A DNA stretch of 54,205 bases from Planctomycetota bacterium (GTDB taxonomy: Bacteria > Planctomycetota > UBA8742 > UBA2392): the NCBI GenBank assembly GCA_020425695.1, contig JAGQRE010000010.1, positions 1 to 54,205 of the forward strand, in the 5' to 3' direction. A program made the translations under genes and the position numbers. Below the pieces are notes generated by a model. It was not told the origin of the DNA and made no database searches. It worked only from the letters and a program-made list of their open reading frames with translations. Shown here in pieces: positions 16,126-25,804 of this stretch. Each line of letters starts with the position of its first letter. Position 1 is the first letter of the stretch.

Positions 16126-17817
16126 ATGTCCGTACACCGAATACTCTTGACGCTGATACTGGTCTGCATGCCGGGCGTCTCGCTGTTCGCTGCCGACGCT
16201 GACACTGACTACAAGTCATTGCTGGACGACTTCACGAACAAGCGTTACGCCGAAGCACTTGAGAAGGCCGAGAAGTTTGTCGCAGCGTACCCCGAGTTCA
16301 AGCACACCGGCGCGGCCTACTACATGGGCGGAAATGCCGGGCTGAATGCACATGAATATGACCGGGCTGAAAGGCTCTATCGCGATATGCTGGAAAAGCA
16401 CGCTGACAATCGACACGCAGCGAAAGCTCGCAATGAGTTGGCGACAGTCCTGAACAGCGCACGGAAGCTCGAAGCCTGCATTGAGTTGTGCGAGGCTAAC
16501 CTCAAGGGCGACCCGGAGTCGAGTTACGCCGAACGATGGAAGTTTCTGATCGCGCAGAGCCGATATCGACTGTGGCAGTTCGAAGACGCTGAGAAGGATC
16601 TGAAGGACTTCAGCAAAAAGTATCCCGAGTCTTCGTACATAAATTCAATCAAGTTCTACCTCGACCGCATCAATCCCGAGCTAAAGCTGGATGCCAACGG
16701 CATCGTCGAAGGCTACGACGGCAAGTACGTCGAGGATGTACGTTTCCAGAAGGCTCTGAAAGACCTGCCGGGGTTCGTCAAGGAGGCTTGGAAAGTCTTG
16801 CAACAGACCCTCGGCGTCCAGTTGAAGGGTGCGCAGGTTGTGTTCGAGTTTCGCGACAAGGGATTCAATCGCGACAACAACCGAGCAATCACGGAGACCA
16901 TTTGTGTCGATTACAAGCCGTACACCCGTATGGTTTTCTACACTGAACACATTGTCGTAAGCGAACCGGATTTCCGTAGCCGCGTGATTCACGAACTCAA
17001 ACACGCGGCCTTCCGCGACGTCATGGGCCAAGGCTATCTGAACTTGCCAAGCTGGGTGCGTGAAGGCTTGGCCGTTTACGGCGCGCAACAGTTCGATGAT
17101 CGCCTTCCGGCCATCGTCGGCGGCGCAACGTTTTCCGGCAAAGAACCGCGCAGCTTACTGGATGGCATCGACGACCCGGACCACGATACCAACGACTATC
17201 TGGAAGACGCGGCCGCGTTCTACTGGCTCGAAAGCGTCAAGAAAGGTGCCGTACACGAGTACTGCAAACGCCTGATCGCGGGTGAGCACTTTGAAAAGCT
17301 GTTCAGTGAGCTATCCGGCAAGCCGATTCGCGAGGCCCTCGATACCGCTGCCGAGTTCGCACACGAGCTTGTCAATGAACGCATGGGCGATGCCGAGAAA
17401 GACTTCCTGAAGCTGCGCACTGCTGACTACAAGAAGCCACGAGGTGAGCTTGGTGTTAAGTGGCTAAAGGACACCGGCATACCGCAGTACGAAGCCTGGC
17501 TGAAAGCAAACCCGGATCATCCGCTAGCGCCTAACTGCCGCTATCGACTCGGCAAGGCTTTGATTTACGCCGGGCGGTTTGAAGATGGACGAACCAGCAT
17601 GAAGCAGGTAATTGAGCTCGATCAGTTGCGCAGTTCGATCTGCGACGATGCACAGTACTGGATTGCCCAAAGTTACCTGCGCGAAGGAGAGAACGAGTCT
17701 GCCGAGCGCGAATTCGGCATACTGTTGCGCGACTACTCGTGGTCCGGCTACGTCAAAGACCTGAAAGACAAATACGCTGTCGCGGGCCCGGTCACTGAGG
17801 AAGGGGCCGGCAAGTAG
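16126..17817 (+). CDS. Secreted TPR protein with a peptidase-MA-type zinc metallopeptidase domain
   Basis: A signal peptide (ILLTLILVCMPGVSLFAA) is followed by TPR-like repeats at about residues 25-180 (YAEALEKAEKFVAAYPEF, YDRAERLYRDMLEKHADN, FEDAEKDLKDFSKKYPES). Residues about 215-390 are a gluzincin domain of the peptidase MA type: the zinc motif H289-E-L-K-H293 in VIHELKHAAF and the third ligand E313 in PSWVREGLAVYGAQ. More TPR-like repeats follow at about 455-550. It is therefore probably an active periplasmic protease with protein-binding arms; the substrate is unknown. The ATG at 16126 is preferred over TTG 16123 because GGAGG lies 4 bases upstream. It ends three bases before the CPBP protease gene, so both are likely co-expressed. 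Confidence 0.88.
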   Translation: MSVHRILLTLILVCMPGVSLFAADADTDYKSLLDDFTNKRYAEALEKAEKFVAAYPEFKHTGAAYYMGGNAGLNAHEYDRAERLYRDMLEKHADNRHAAKARNELATVLNSARKLEACIELCEANLKGDPESSYAERWKFLIAQSRYRLWQFEDAEKDLKDFSKKYPESSYINSIKFYLDRINPELKLDANGIVEGYDGKYVEDVRFQKALKDLPGFVKEAWKVLQQTLGVQLKGAQVVFEFRDKGFNRDNNRAITETICVDYKPYTRMVFYTEHIVVSEPDFRSRVIHELKHAAFRDVMGQGYLNLPSWVREGLAVYGAQQFDDRLPAIVGGATFSGKEPRSLLDGIDDPDHDTNDYLEDAAAFYWLESVKKGAVHEYCKRLIAGEHFEKLFSELSGKPIREALDTAAEFAHELVNERMGDAEKDFLKLRTADYKKPRGELGVKWLKDTGIPQYEAWLKANPDHPLAPNCRYRLGKALIYAGRFEDGRTSMKQVIELDQLRSSICDDAQYWIAQSYLREGENESAEREFGILLRDYSWSGYVKDLKDKYAVAGPVTEEGAGK

Positions 17818-17820
17818 GCA

Positions 17821-18567
17821 ATGATTGACCCGACAATCGACGCGAGGTTCTGGGATTTCATCATCTTCGGTGTGTTCGCCCTCCTGATTCCGGGCTGGAC
17901 AGCATTGGTCACGCTCCCGCGCGTGCGCAAGCTGCCCGCTGAAGAACTCAACCGTTTACGTCCGCGCCTGTACATCGAAGCAATCGTGTTGCAGTGGGTG
18001 ATGGCCGCAATCGCTCTGCACCCTGTATTCCTGCGCGGCGCTGACTATTCGCAACTTGGGCTGACAAATGCCCTGCCCGACCTGCCGCGCCTTGCGGGCG
18101 GGCTATGCCTGGTGATTCTCGCCCTGCTCGCGCTTGCGTGGCAACAGCAGAATATCAAGCGAATGCCCGAAGGCCGCGCAATGGTTCGTGAAGCCGTGCA
18201 GCGCTTTGCCTTCCTGATGCCGCGCACCCGAAATGAACGCTTCTTCTGGATCGTTGTTTCACTGCACGCAGGCGTTTGCGAAGAACTGTTCTTCCGAGGT
18301 TACCTGTTCGGCGTACTGAACTCACTAGGCCCGTGGTGGGCAGCGGCCGTTGCAGCCGCCCTGTTGTTCGGCATGGGCCACGCCTATCAAGGTGTTCGCG
18401 GTGTCGCGAGTACTGGCATAATCGGTGCAGTCGCGATCGGGCTGTACCTGCTTACGGGCAGCCTGTGGGTGGGTATGCTCGCCCATGCGGTGTATGACGT
18501 GCAAGGCGGCGAGTTCGGCCGCTGGGCGCTTTACGGCAAAGATGATTCCGCCCCGACACATGCCTGA
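17821..18567 (+). CDS. CPBP-family intramembrane metalloprotease
   Basis: A 248-residue integral membrane protein with about six to seven hydrophobic segments. The CPBP (CAAX protease and bacteriocin-processing, or Abi) motifs are all visible: EExxxR as CEELFFRGYLFG near residues 152-163, FxxxH as LLFGMGHAYQG, and HxxxD in MLAHAVYDVQGG. These residues form a glutamate-histidine metal site in the membrane. In other bacteria such proteins process prenylated or bacteriocin-like peptides, or help anti-sigma or secretion systems; the substrate here is unknown. The gene starts three bases after the metallopeptidase stop and overlaps uvrC by eight bases, so one transcript probably carries all three. 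Confidence 0.9.
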   Translation: MIDPTIDARFWDFIIFGVFALLIPGWTALVTLPRVRKLPAEELNRLRPRLYIEAIVLQWVMAAIALHPVFLRGADYSQLGLTNALPDLPRLAGGLCLVILALLALAWQQQNIKRMPEGRAMVREAVQRFAFLMPRTRNERFFWIVVSLHAGVCEELFFRGYLFGVLNSLGPWWAAAVAAALLFGMGHAYQGVRGVASTGIIGAVAIGLYLLTGSLWVGMLAHAVYDVQGGEFGRWALYGKDDSAPTHA

Positions 18568-20491
18568 CGAACCAGCCATCCTTGAACGCCAGATCTACGC
18601 CGCACCCTCGGCGCCGGGCTGCTACATCTTCAAGGACAAACGTGGCAAAGTGCTGTACGTCGGCAAGGCCGTGGACTTGCACAAACGCGTACGTGCTTAC
18701 CTGCGACCCGACGCAGATGGTCGCTCGCACATCCCGTTCCTGATGCGCCGCGCCGAGACAGTCGAATTCATCGTAGTCAACAACGAGAAGGAGGCGCTGG
18801 TCCTTGAGAACAACCTGATCAAGCGTTTTCGGCCACGCTACAACATTGTTCTCAAGAGTGACGACAAGACATTCGTCAGCGTACGCATTGATCACCGACA
18901 CGACTTCCCGCGCGCGACCATCGTGCACAAGTTCAAGCACGACGGCGCGACCTATGTTGGGCCGTACTCAAGCGCATCAAAGCTCTACAAAACGTTGGAA
19001 GTACTGAAGCGTGTTTTCCCGCTGCGCCTTTGCAGCGATCACGTAATGGCAAACCGCGCACGTCCATGCGTCTACCATGAAATCGGGGTCTGCAGCGCCC
19101 CGTGCGTCCCCGGCAAGATCAGCAAAGACAACTACGCAGAGATCTTGAAGGGTTTCATTCGCGTCCTCAAAGGCCAGGACAACAGTGTTGTAAAATTACT
19201 TCAGGGCCGGATGGACGAGGCTGCGGCCGAGCTCAACTTCGAGCGCGCCGCCGAGTTGCGTGACACCATGCTCGCAGTGCAGGAAACGACGATGCGCCAG
19301 CGCACACAAGTCGGGCACATCAAAGCCGTCCACCGCGATATCCACGGGCTTTATCGTGAGGCTGACCGCGTAACCATCGCGACGTTGATGTACCGCGACG
19401 GCAAGCTGGAGGATTCCGCCAATCGCGAGTTCACCAGCCTGCTGCCCGACGACGAGGTCATGAGCCAGTTCATTAAGCAGTACTACGAACGCGCGACTTT
19501 CGTGCCCGATGAGATTGTCGTGCCCATTGAACTTGAAGGCATGGAAGCGCTGGCCTCATGGATATCTGACCGGGCCGAGCGCAAGATCAAGGTCGTGAAC
19601 CCACTGAAGGGCGAACGCAAGAAGTTGGCTGAAATGGCAACGGTCAACGCACGCCACGCACTGAAAGTTCGCAACGAAACCGAGCAGCGCAACAAGCAAC
19701 TACTGATCGAGCTTCAGGAGGCCGTAGGGCTTGAGCGTACGCCCGTCAGGATGGAATGCTTTGACATCAGCCACGGCGGCGGCAAGGACACTGTCGCCTC
19801 GGGCGTTTGCTTCATCGAAGGCGAGCCCGCCAAAAGCCAGTATCGAAAGTACAAGATCAAGACCCACGACCGGAACGACGACTTCGCCAGTATGGAAGAA
19901 GTGCTGCGCCGACGCATCAAGCGTGGCATGACTGAAGGCAACCTGCCTGATCTGATCGTCATCGACGGCGGGCTCGGGCAACTCGGGCGTGTGCAGCAAG
20001 TGTTCGACGAGATGAATGTCGTCGGCATCGATCTAATCTCGCTTGCGAAGTCACGCGACAAGAAACGACCCGGCTGGGAAACGGCATGGGCCGAAGATGC
20101 AAAGCGCACCGATGAGCGAGTATTCGTGCCGGGACGTGAAGAGCCAATCACGCTGGATCAACGGCACCCGGCGCTGTTCCTGCTAATGCGCATTCGTGAT
20201 GAGGCGCACCGCTTCGCCATCACGTTCCACCGCAAGCAGAAAAGCAAGTCAGCCATCAAGAGCAGTCTCGACTCGATTCCCGGTGTCGGCCCCAAGAAGA
20301 AGCGCGAGTTAATCCGCAAGTTCGGCTCACCGCGCGGAGTGAAGTTGGCGAGCACAGACGAGTTACTGCAAGTCGATGGCATCAGCGCAAAGCTGGCGGA
20401 TTCCATCTTCACGCACTTTGAGCAGGACCGCGCAGAACTGCTTGCGAAAGAACAAGCAAAGCAAGCCAAGCTGGATGCCAAGAAAGACTAG
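18560..20491 (+). CDS. uvrC: Excinuclease ABC subunit UvrC
   Basis: UvrC makes both cuts around a bulky DNA lesion in nucleotide excision repair, together with UvrA and UvrB (uvrB is at 35118 in this window). The GIY-YIG nuclease is at residues about 12-95 (GCYIFKDKRGKVLYVGKAVDLHKRVRAYL), a UvrB-interacting UVR helix pair near 200-235 (LNFERAAELRDTM), the RNase-H-like C-terminal nuclease from about 340 (ECFDISHGGGKDTVASGVCF and IVIDGGLGQL) and helix-hairpin-helix repeats at the end (LDSIPGVGPKKKRELIRKFGS, VDGISAKLADSIF). Length of 643 residues is normal. The ATG at 18560, inside the end of the CPBP gene, fits the family start best. Confidence 0.96.
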   Translation: MPDEPAILERQIYAAPSAPGCYIFKDKRGKVLYVGKAVDLHKRVRAYLRPDADGRSHIPFLMRRAETVEFIVVNNEKEALVLENNLIKRFRPRYNIVLKSDDKTFVSVRIDHRHDFPRATIVHKFKHDGATYVGPYSSASKLYKTLEVLKRVFPLRLCSDHVMANRARPCVYHEIGVCSAPCVPGKISKDNYAEILKGFIRVLKGQDNSVVKLLQGRMDEAAAELNFERAAELRDTMLAVQETTMRQRTQVGHIKAVHRDIHGLYREADRVTIATLMYRDGKLEDSANREFTSLLPDDEVMSQFIKQYYERATFVPDEIVVPIELEGMEALASWISDRAERKIKVVNPLKGERKKLAEMATVNARHALKVRNETEQRNKQLLIELQEAVGLERTPVRMECFDISHGGGKDTVASGVCFIEGEPAKSQYRKYKIKTHDRNDDFASMEEVLRRRIKRGMTEGNLPDLIVIDGGLGQLGRVQQVFDEMNVVGIDLISLAKSRDKKRPGWETAWAEDAKRTDERVFVPGREEPITLDQRHPALFLLMRIRDEAHRFAITFHRKQKSKSAIKSSLDSIPGVGPKKKRELIRKFGSPRGVKLASTDELLQVDGISAKLADSIFTHFEQDRAELLAKEQAKQAKLDAKKD

Positions 20492-20534
20492 CGCTGATTG
20501 CCCCCGACACCTTTTCCGCATACTCTCCCGCTCT

Positions 20535-21299
20535 GTGACACCCATTCTGCTCATCTGCATCCTCTGCGTCTTCGCATACTTCGCGAAGGGCGTAACCGGC
20601 GCTGCCAGCGCAATCGTGTTCAACGCAGGCCTGTTGACCGCACTTGCGCTTGGGCTTTCCGGCGGGCTGACACTGCTTGAAGGGTTGTACTGGATCGCAC
20701 TGGCAGACTGTTTCGCCAGCGGGCTGCTCGGCGCTATTCTTTGGCGACGTCTAAAACTGGAGAAAGTAACAGTATTGATGCTGGCCGGCATGCTGCCGCT
20801 GACGGTCGTATTCACGCTGTTGCTGCCGACGCTTGACCTGCGATGGCTCTCGCTCGTGTTGGCTCTCGCGGTCATCGGCGGCGGCGTGTATCTCGCCATG
20901 CGACGAGACCTGCCGCCGGCATCCGCGACGACAATCAACCGTTGGGCGGTACCCACCGGCGCGATGGCCGGCGTCTTGGGCGGGCTGTTCGGCATGGGTG
21001 GGCCCGTCGTGTTCATACTTTTGAGCCGCGCCAGCGACGACCCCGGCGTATTTCGTAGTCGAACGATCATCATTACGAACGCCGCTGGAATGGTGCGCCT
21101 GATTGCGCTAGCGCTCACCGGCGTCTACACGAGCGAGCATCTCACCTGGTTTGGAATCGCGTTGCCGGTAGTCATTGCCTCGCTGCTAGCGGGCATGTGG
21201 GCGCACCATCGCATCAAACCCAAGAGTTTCCGCATCGCGCTTGGAGCGCTTGTGACGCTGGCGGGTATTGGCGGGTTGCTCCGCTTTGCTCTGTCATAG
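20535..21299 (+). CDS. TauE/SafE-family membrane permease
   Basis: A hydrophobic protein of about 254 residues with seven or eight membrane helices. The family features are the repeated glycine-rich helices LICILCVFAYFAKGVTGAASAI near the start and PTGAMAGVLGGLFGMGGPVVFILLSR in the second half. TauE/SafE proteins are proposed exporters or importers of sulfite, sulfonates or other organic anions; the substrate cannot be told here. No ATG lies near the start: the frame opens inside uvrC and the GTG at 20535, 43 bases after the uvrC stop and just before the first helix, is the best candidate. A terminator follows. Confidence 0.82.
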   Translation: MTPILLICILCVFAYFAKGVTGAASAIVFNAGLLTALALGLSGGLTLLEGLYWIALADCFASGLLGAILWRRLKLEKVTVLMLAGMLPLTVVFTLLLPTLDLRWLSLVLALAVIGGGVYLAMRRDLPPASATTINRWAVPTGAMAGVLGGLFGMGGPVVFILLSRASDDPGVFRSRTIIITNAAGMVRLIALALTGVYTSEHLTWFGIALPVVIASLLAGMWAHHRIKPKSFRIALGALVTLAGIGGLLRFALS

Positions 21300-21303
21300 C
21301 AAA

Positions 21304-21326
21304 GGCCGACGGATTCACCGTCGGCC
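21304..21326. terminator. Bidirectional terminator between convergent operons
   Basis: A perfect 9-base-pair stem GGCCGACGG / CCGTCGGCC with loop ATTCA lies between the permease stop and the stop of the convergent RND pump gene. Confidence 0.78.
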
Positions 21327-21350
21327 CAGCATCATAGTTGAAGCCTGATA

Positions 21351-24300
21351 CTAGTCGAATGCTGGCGCTACATCTGGCTCAAGTGTCGGCATCTTGTCTT
21401 CTGCCTTGGCCGATGGCTGTCCGTCGTGCGGTGGGTCTCGCTGATCATCCGAAAGCTCATCCGGGCTGCCGAACACACGTTTGAAGAACACTCGCCATCT
21501 CTCTGACCAACCAGCAGTGACAAGGTACGCTGCAGGGACCAGGACCAGTGTCAGCACGGTTGCAATCATCAAACCGAAGATCACAGCCGTCGCAAGCGGC
21601 GCCCACCAAGCGGATGATTCGCCACCGACCACAAACTTGAACTGGTGGAAGTCAAAGCTGAACTGCATCGCCATCGGAAGCAAACCCAGCCCTGTCGTGA
21701 TCGCCGTCAGCAGCACAGGGCGCAAGCGCGTCTTGCCGGCCTCGACAATCGCGTCATACAACTCCAGCCCGTGATGGGTTCTTAACTGATTGATGTAATC
21801 GATCATCACGATGGCGTTGTTCACCACGACTCCGGCCAGCGCGACCACGGCCACACCCGTCATGATGATGCCAAAGGGCTGCGACAACACGATCAGGCTG
21901 ACCATCACACCGACGAGCGAAAGAATCACACTGCTGAGGATAATCCCCGCCTGAAGCACGCCGTTGAACTGCAACACAAGGATGAACATGATTACCAAGC
22001 ACGCGATCATGAACGCCTTCATTAGGAAAGCGGAAGCTTCTTCCTGATCTTCGTTCTCACCAGTAAAGCGCGCCTCAAAACCCGGCGGCATCGTCGCCTT
22101 TTCGGCGTCGATACGAGCAGCGATCTCCTGCAATAGAACCTGGGCCTGATAGCCGTTGGCAACATCGGCTGAGACCGTAAGTACACGCTCGCCGTCCTTG
22201 TGGCGAACTGTTCCGGCCCCGCCGACGTATGCCCAGGTACAGACAGTCGAGAGTGGAATGGCGTTGCCGAAAGCGTCACTGATACGAATTGAATCCAGCA
22301 CGGCCGGGTCGTTGCGTTTGGCCTCCGGTAGGCGAACAATGATGTCACGCTCTTCGCGCCCGTCGTCGTAACCGCCGATGCGCTGCCCATTCAGCAGCAT
22401 CTTTACGAAGTTGCCGATCCACTGGGTATTCAGACCCAACAGCGCCGCCTTCTGTCGATCAACGCTGATCCGAAGCTCGGGTTTCCCCGTCTTCAAATCG
22501 TCGCGCAGGTCGATGATGCCGGGGATGTCCTCGACGATCTTTCGGACCTTGCGCATAGCCTCAGGCAACTGGGCTACGTTGTCCACGCGTACTTCGACAT
22601 TAATCGGCGGGCCGGTCGGTGGTCCCATGCTTTGGCGTTTGATCTCGAATTCGGCACCGGGCAGGTCTTTGACCAGCGGGCGAAGATCATCGAGGAACTT
22701 GCCGGGGCTGCCGGTGCGGAACTCCTGATCTTTGAAACTCAACGTCACCCGCGCAACGTGGGTTGCGTCTGCGCCGCCCTCCATCGGGTTGCCGGCACCC
22801 GTGCCCCCTACCGTCGTTTCGATGCCTTTGATGTCGTCGTATTCAGGGATGCGTGATTCGACTACGCGTGCCAGCGCGTCCGTCTTTGTCAGGCTGGTAC
22901 CCTCTGGTGCCGTGATGTTCACGTAGGCGAGCTTGGGCTCAACCTCCGGGAACAACTCAACTCCGTGGCCCAAGGACCCGTAGACTACGATTGTCAGAAC
23001 AAGCAGAGCGAATGCGCCCATCAAGGACGACTTCGGGAAGCGCAGCCCAAGGCGCAGAATGTGCTCGTAGCCGGTGATCACTTTCCCGCCGAAACCCTCC
23101 ACCTTTTTCTTCAAAGGTGAACTGGTCGGCTTGTGAAAGCGCATAAACACAGCGGCCACTGTCGGGTTGATCACCAGCGCCACGAACAAGCTGCAAACCA
23201 ACGTTACGATGACTGTCGTCGGCAGGAAGCTCATGAACTCGCCCATGATTCCCGGCCAGAACACCATCGGAAAGAACGCCCCCACCGTTGTCGCCGTGGA
23301 AGCGATCACAGGCCACGCAACCTCTGCTGTCGCGTCCTTCGCCGCCTGGATTGGTGTCTTGCCCAGCCCGATATGCCGGAAAACGTTCTCGATAATCACG
23401 ATCGCGTTATCGACAAGCATGCCCTGCGCGAGAATCAGGCTGAACAGCACCACCATGTTCAGGGTTACGCCCATCAACTGAAGGATGAAGAAACTCATGC
23501 CGAGGCTGAGGGGAATCGCCAACGCTACAAACAAAGCGTTCCGCAGCCCCAAGGCAAAGAAGATTACCAGCAGCACCAGCACGAGCCCCGAGAGAATGTT
23601 GTTCTCAAGGTCAGCAATCATGTTGCGGATGTTGTCGGACTCATCGGTAAGAATCGCGTAATCAACGCCGGTCGGAAACTCTTTCTTGGCTTCCTTCATG
23701 CCGAACTTCACAGCATCGGTGATCGGCATGATGTCAGCGCCGGCGCGCTTCTCGATTGTTAGCTGCACGGCCGGCTTACCATCACGCCGGGCGTAGCTGA
23801 GCGGGTCCTTGTATGTCAGGTAAGCTCGCGCAACGTCACGCAAGTACACAGGGCGTCCGTCGACAGTGTGAATGACGAGTGACTCAACGTCTTCGGGCGT
23901 CTTGAATTCGCCTGGGATACGAACTGACGGCTTCACGCTGCCCGTGTCAACGCCACCCGCCGACACATCAACGTTCTCGCCGCGCAGCTTGGCAATCAGG
24001 TCATTAACTGGAAGCTTGTATCCCTCCAGTTTCTCTGGGTCGATTTCAATCTCAATCTGAGGCTCAAGCCCGCCGTTGATGCCGACGTTCAGGACCCCAG
24101 GTAACGCTTCGATGCGATCTTCCAGTTCTTCGGCAATTCGCTCAAGAACCGGTACCTCGGAGCCGTAGAGCGTCACGATCATGATCGGAAACTCCGAGAA
24201 GCTGAGTTCCGAGATAGTCTCGTCTTCTACATCGGTCGGGAATTCAACCTTCGCAATATCAAACTTCTCGCGCACCTTCTGCAGGGCGTCTTCCACTTTG

Positions 24301-24596
24301 ATGTCAGGGTCAAATTCGCAAGTGATGATGCTGGCGCCTTCAACCGAGACGCTGGTCATTTCGTTGAGCCCTTTGAGGTTCTTGAGCTCTCGTTCCAGTG
24401 GAACCGTCACTGAGCTTTCGACGTCTTCCGGGCTCGCTTCAGGCCATGGCACGGCAATCGTTACCAGCGGCACCTTGATATCAGGGCTGCTCTCACGCGG
24501 GAGCGTCAGATAGCTGAACGTGCCAAGCAAGGCGATGCCGAGGATCAGCACAAAGACGGCTACGCGATGTTGTACGGAGAAGTTGGTGACTATCAT
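21351..24596 (-). CDS. RND-family efflux transporter permease (AcrB/MdtB-like)
   Basis: The inner-membrane pump of a proton-driven tripartite efflux system. The start (FSVQHRVAVFVLILGIALLGTFSYLTLPRESSPDIKVP) and the DDPE-type porter repeats fit the hydrophobic/amphiphilic efflux branch. Twelve membrane helices are expected; conserved parts include AQGMLVDNAIVIIENVFRH with the proton-relay aspartate in helix four, and GVVVNNAIVMIDYINQLR in the second half. Length is 1081 residues, normal. The ATG overlaps the adaptor stop by four bases. No outer-membrane TolC-like gene is in this window, so the channel must be encoded elsewhere. Expression is probably controlled by the TetR repressor two genes upstream. 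The substrate range is unknown. Confidence 0.95.
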   Translation of the reverse strand: MIVTNFSVQHRVAVFVLILGIALLGTFSYLTLPRESSPDIKVPLVTIAVPWPEASPEDVESSVTVPLERELKNLKGLNEMTSVSVEGASIITCEFDPDIKVEDALQKVREKFDIAKVEFPTDVEDETISELSFSEFPIMIVTLYGSEVPVLERIAEELEDRIEALPGVLNVGINGGLEPQIEIEIDPEKLEGYKLPVNDLIAKLRGENVDVSAGGVDTGSVKPSVRIPGEFKTPEDVESLVIHTVDGRPVYLRDVARAYLTYKDPLSYARRDGKPAVQLTIEKRAGADIMPITDAVKFGMKEAKKEFPTGVDYAILTDESDNIRNMIADLENNILSGLVLVLLVIFFALGLRNALFVALAIPLSLGMSFFILQLMGVTLNMVVLFSLILAQGMLVDNAIVIIENVFRHIGLGKTPIQAAKDATAEVAWPVIASTATTVGAFFPMVFWPGIMGEFMSFLPTTVIVTLVCSLFVALVINPTVAAVFMRFHKPTSSPLKKKVEGFGGKVITGYEHILRLGLRFPKSSLMGAFALLVLTIVVYGSLGHGVELFPEVEPKLAYVNITAPEGTSLTKTDALARVVESRIPEYDDIKGIETTVGGTGAGNPMEGGADATHVARVTLSFKDQEFRTGSPGKFLDDLRPLVKDLPGAEFEIKRQSMGPPTGPPINVEVRVDNVAQLPEAMRKVRKIVEDIPGIIDLRDDLKTGKPELRISVDRQKAALLGLNTQWIGNFVKMLLNGQRIGGYDDGREERDIIVRLPEAKRNDPAVLDSIRISDAFGNAIPLSTVCTWAYVGGAGTVRHKDGERVLTVSADVANGYQAQVLLQEIAARIDAEKATMPPGFEARFTGENEDQEEASAFLMKAFMIACLVIMFILVLQFNGVLQAGIILSSVILSLVGVMVSLIVLSQPFGIIMTGVAVVALAGVVVNNAIVMIDYINQLRTHHGLELYDAIVEAGKTRLRPVLLTAITTGLGLLPMAMQFSFDFHQFKFVVGGESSAWWAPLATAVIFGLMIATVLTLVLVPAAYLVTAGWSERWRVFFKRVFGSPDELSDDQRDPPHDGQPSAKAEDKMPTLEPDVAPAFD

Positions 24597-25804
24597 GACT
24601 TCATCTCCCCGCCGCCTTCCACGACATAGGGGTCTTTCTCCGTCCAGGTGACTTCGTCACCATCGCCAAGCAGTTGCGCACCAAACGTAACAACACGCAT
24701 TCCCGGCTTCAGCTTGTCACCAGGTATCTCTGCCCAGTTCGAACTAAGCTGACCTAACTCGATGTTGGTCAGTTCGCTGACCTTGTCGCCGCCGCTGGCG
24801 GGCAGCACAAACAGCGACTTGCTTGAACCGTTAAGACGGATCGCGGTCAGCGGAACCACCATGGCGGCTGGGTTCTTGTAGATGACAACGTCCACGGTGC
24901 CGAAGATACCCGCCGGCAGCTTCAGGTTCGGGTTGGGAATCTCTAACTCAACCGAAAAGCTATGCGTGAGTGCGTGCGCGACGGAGTCAATCTTCGTGAT
25001 TTTAGCGTCCCGCAGAACCGGCTTTCCGGTTTCGTCTTTCACCGACTGGATGCGAACCCCGATCGTCTGCCCCATGCTGAGCGCCTGACGGTGTGTCTCG
25101 GGAATCTCAAGCTCCGCAACCAGCGTATCCATGACGGCCACTTTGCCGATCAGCTCGCCCATGTTCACGAACTCGCCAGTCTGGTGCATGCGCTCGATTA
25201 ACACTCCCTGCAGCGGGTTGCAGATGTACGTGTCCTCAATCATGGCAAGCACGCGTTCCGCACCCGCACGTGCGATGTTGCGACGAGTGCGCGCCTGGTC
25301 CAACTGTGCGCCTGTCGATTGTGGGTACTCTTCAGTGCGGCGTAGGTCGCGAACAGCCTGATCGTAGTTGGCCTGCGCCTCACGGAAGTTCTGCATCAGT
25401 TGCGAGTCGTCGATTCGGGCAAAACACTCAAAGCCGTCCAAGTGCCTCAGGTTGCGGAAGACGATCTCGTCTTCTGTCGGGCGCGGCGCGCCTTCCAGCT
25501 GTCTTGCCAGAAACTCGTCGACTTCCAGCCATTCACCATTGGGTATCTGGGAGGCCGGAACCGTCGCCCCTTCAACAAACTCCAGCGATGATATCTTACC
25601 CGGACTGGCCGCCCTGAGCTCAATGATGTCCTTCGGCTGTATGACCACGGGAAGCTTGATTGCTACTTCAAGTTTCTGTGGCTGAACCAGCTGTACAACA
25701 ACACTGCGCTTTGCCGTTGCCGACGTCTCTTCGGGTGGTTGTTGCGGCCCGCAAGCGGCCAAAAGAAGCGGCATCGCTGCCAACAGGACTATTCGCGCTC
25801 TCAT
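24593..25804 (-). CDS. RND efflux periplasmic adaptor lipoprotein (HlyD/AcrA family)
   Basis: The membrane-fusion component that links the RND pump to an outer-membrane channel. A lipobox (LLLAACGP, lipidated C18) anchors it to the inner membrane. The barrel-sandwich halves flank a short helical hairpin at about residues 140-185 (FREAQANYDQAVRDLRRT, DQARTRRNIARAGAER), followed by CNPLQGVLIERMHQTGEFVNMG and the beta-barrel region AIRLNGSSKSLFVL. The hairpin is shorter than in AcrA. The first half also carries an extra segment (about residues 85-125, EFLARQLEGAPRPTEDE) inserted before the hairpin. Length is 403 residues. Both ends overlap neighbours by four bases (TetR upstream, pump downstream). 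Confidence 0.92.
   Translation of the reverse strand: MRARIVLLAAMPLLLAACGPQQPPEETSATAKRSVVVQLVQPQKLEVAIKLPVVIQPKDIIELRAASPGKISSLEFVEGATVPASQIPNGEWLEVDEFLARQLEGAPRPTEDEIVFRNLRHLDGFECFARIDDSQLMQNFREAQANYDQAVRDLRRTEEYPQSTGAQLDQARTRRNIARAGAERVLAMIEDTYICNPLQGVLIERMHQTGEFVNMGELIGKVAVMDTLVAELEIPETHRQALSMGQTIGVRIQSVKDETGKPVLRDAKITKIDSVAHALTHSFSVELEIPNPNLKLPAGIFGTVDVVIYKNPAAMVVPLTAIRLNGSSKSLFVLPASGGDKVSELTNIELGQLSSNWAEIPGDKLKPGMRVVTFGAQLLGDGDEVTWTEKDPYVVEGGGEMKS

Noticed and set aside
23133..23762. A 209-codon plus-strand frame inside the RND pump gene
   Set aside because: It is antisense to conserved pump helices; its His/Arg/Glu-rich translation is the mirror of hydrophobic codons.
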